Shown piece by piece: positions 23,983 through 25,222 of a stretch of DNA of 25,222 nt. This DNA is from an uncultured Oscillospiraceae bacterium (GTDB lineage: Bacteria; Bacillota; Clostridia; Oscillospirales; Oscillospiraceae): assembly GCA_934593275.1 (NCBI GenBank), contig CAKTQE010000031.1:1-25222 (forward strand). Direction: 5' to 3'. The first letter of the stretch is position 1. The number at the start of each line of letters is the position of its first letter. A program made the translations under genes and the position numbers. Under the pieces are notes generated by a model that was given only the letters and a program-made list of their open reading frames with translations, did no database searches and was not told the origin of the DNA.

Positions 23983-24765
23983 ATGAACGACAAAAAGATG
24001 CTTCATTTCCCGGATGGGAGTCGGTTGGATCCGGCGGTGGTGCTTTATATTACGATGAAGCGGAATTATGCGGAGTTTCACCTGGCCGGGGGGAAGACCC
24101 GGGAGGTGCGGGTGACGATGGGGCAGTTGGAGGAGCAGTTGGGGCAGGATTTTGTGAAGATCCACCGCAGCACCCTGGTTTCCGTCCGGGCCATCCATGA
24201 TGTGACGGATACGGTAAACCTGAGCAACGGCGAGACACTGAGATATGTTTCCAATAAAAAGGCCTGGCTTCGCTCAGAAATTCAGGAGCGGAAAAAGGCA
24301 CTGCTTCGCTCCATGCCGGAGGAAAACGCCCTGACCACCCAGGAGGATTACCGTGCCTATTTCCGGGTGTTTGATACCATGCCCTTTGCCTTTACGGATA
24401 TTGAAATGGTGTTTGACGAGCAAAACAACGCCGTGGATTGGATTTTCCGCTACGGAAACCCCGCCCTGGCCCAGCTGGAAAAGCTGCCCCTGGAAACCAT
24501 GATCGGTGCCTCTTTTAGAAGCCTTTTTGCCAATATGGATTCCAAATGGCTCCGGTCTTACGAGCGTTCCGCCCTTTACGGCGAGACTCTGGAAATCATT
24601 GATTATTCCCCGGAGATCGATACCTATATAAAAGTTATTTGTTTCCCAACTTTCCCCGGCCACTGCGGCTGCATCCTCTTTGACGTCAGCACCATCCGCT
24701 TTGGCAACACCCTTTCCCAGACGGAAAAGGCCATGGTTCTCTATCTCAGCCAGCTTGCCCGGTAG
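23983..24765 (+). CDS. LytTR-type DNA-binding protein with C-terminal PAS-like domain
   Basis: The product is 260 residues. The N-terminal LytTR domain (about 1-105) is recognisable by VVLYITMKRNYAEFHLAGGK and FVKIHRSTLVSVRAIHDV. A short linker leads to a PAS-like domain (about 123-245), with YRAYFRVFDTMPFAFTDIEM, then WIFRYGNPALAQLEKLP and a final beta strand GHCGCILFDVS. The order is unusual because LytTR is normally C-terminal to a receiver or sensor domain. No histidine kinase or receiver domain is nearby, so it is probably a one-component regulator whose PAS senses a small ligand or partner; ligand and targets are unknown. GGAGG precedes ATG 23983 by about 8 nt. Confidence 0.85.
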   Translation: MNDKKMLHFPDGSRLDPAVVLYITMKRNYAEFHLAGGKTREVRVTMGQLEEQLGQDFVKIHRSTLVSVRAIHDVTDTVNLSNGETLRYVSNKKAWLRSEIQERKKALLRSMPEENALTTQEDYRAYFRVFDTMPFAFTDIEMVFDEQNNAVDWIFRYGNPALAQLEKLPLETMIGASFRSLFANMDSKWLRSYERSALYGETLEIIDYSPEIDTYIKVICFPTFPGHCGCILFDVSTIRFGNTLSQTEKAMVLYLSQLAR

Positions 24766-24781
24766 GGGCGGGGAGGGGGAC

Positions 24782-25042
24782 GTTCGTATCCGCATCGTTC
24801 CACGGAGCCAGCCCCCCGGTGGGGCTGGATGGCGTTGGGTCAACGCCGCTACATTTGGTTCCGTATATCGGGTCGTACCATTCATCCGCACAGGTTGTAT
24901 TTGCCACGTGGCGGGCGGCAGGTTGGATGTATAACCTGTGGGGTTGAAATGGTATCACCCGATACACGGTACCCCCACTGTAGCGGCGGCAACCTGTCGC
25001 CAACCGGCCCGGAGGGCCGGAGCCGTGGTACGTTCGTATCCG
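24782..25042. repeat. Alternating inverted-repeat array, locus 2
   Basis: It has the same modules as the array at 11013-11343 in a shifted phase: GTTCGTATCCG (24782-24792), a GCCAGCCCC...GGGGCTGG hairpin, minus unit (about 24829-24905), the GCCACGTGGCG spacer, plus unit (24929-25002), a perfect GC hairpin CCGGCCC-GGA-GGGCCGG (25004-25020), and GTTCGTATCCG again (25032-25042). The two GTTCGTATCCG copies are 250 bp apart. Reading frames starting MRIRT in this stretch are products of the repeat. No other gene is seen in 24766-25222. Confidence 0.85.
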
Positions 25043-25063
25043 CAACAGCCAAACCAGAAACGC

Positions 25064-25172
25064 CTGTCATTCCGACCGCAGCGCAAGCGGAGTGGAGGAA
25101 TCCACCACGTGGCAGAAAGTACCAACGTAAGGTAAAATCTGCTACTGGGAAGATTCCTCGACTCCGTTTCAC
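25064..25172. repeat. Truncated palindromic repeat of another family
   Basis: The left end reads GTCATTCCGACCGCAGCGC. A segment GCGGAGTGGAGGAATC in the left arm pairs with GATTCCTCGACTCCG (about 25152-25166) in the right arm with one mismatch. The expected mirror of the GTCATTCCGACC end is missing from the right side, where sequence turns AT-rich. Similar GTCATTCCGA... palindromes are widespread between genes in Clostridia, from general knowledge. Confidence 0.6.
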
Positions 25173-25222
25173 TATAAATTGGTACAGTATTTTAGACACA
25201 AATTTCAAAAAATAAATGACAG

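Noticed and set aside
24274..24891. 205-codon minus-strand open frame starting in the repeat array
   Set aside because: It is antisense to the LytTR-PAS gene and begins in repeat sequence; MRIRT-type starts recur wherever the repeat occurs.

Overview
The window looks like a chromosomal segment of a high-GC member of class Clostridia, probably an Oscillospiraceae/Ruminococcaceae-type gut anaerobe. The evidence is Firmicutes-style strong ribosome binding sites, sigma-A promoters with 16-17 bp spacers, a perfect CIRCE site on clpB, a feoA-feoA-feoB iron operon with its small Cys-rich partner, a YmdB phosphodiesterase and a VanZ-like protein. The family-level placement is inference.

Layout. 1-600: two tRNA-Thr(GGT) genes among tRNA debris, two copies of one terminator, and a 158-bp palindromic MITE-like element. 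698-2348: an ECF sigma factor and its probable membrane anti-sigma partner, with an ECF-type promoter (TGTGAC/CGTCTA) suggesting autoregulation. 2456-4616: a lone polysaccharide flippase and an HD phosphohydrolase. 4628-7310: clpB on the minus strand, under CIRCE/HrcA-type control. 7413-7670: a promoter followed by a possible structured RNA. 7681-10953: the iron-uptake operon feoA-feoA-feoB-Cys-rich protein, with two identical-architecture palindromes at the promoter; FeoB carries an acidic insertion of about 120 residues. 11013-11343: a palindromic repeat array. 11381-15431: ymdB, an SbcD/YhaO-like nuclease and an SbcC/YhaN-like ATPase in one overlapping operon. 15420-17750: VanZ-like protein (-), peptide deformylase (+), malic enzyme (-). 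17722-19839: nitroreductase, then an SdpR/SdpI-like repressor and membrane-protein pair. 19819-22317: greA and lysS, the latter with a C-terminal tRNA-binding domain. 22318-23880: an AT-rich island with a HEPN-like gene and a coding remnant upstream of it. 23850-24765: a LytTR-PAS regulator. 24782-25172: a second copy of the 245-250 bp repeat and a different truncated palindrome.

Most of the window is housekeeping sequence. The best candidates for something less ordinary are the AT-rich HEPN island, the two phase-shifted copies of an alternating inverted repeat, the hairpin element among the tRNA fragments, the unassigned RNA upstream of feo, the FeoB insertion, and two promoters whose -35 boxes lie inside an upstream hairpin. 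No CRISPR array, complete insertion sequence, prophage or obvious multi-gene defence system was seen.
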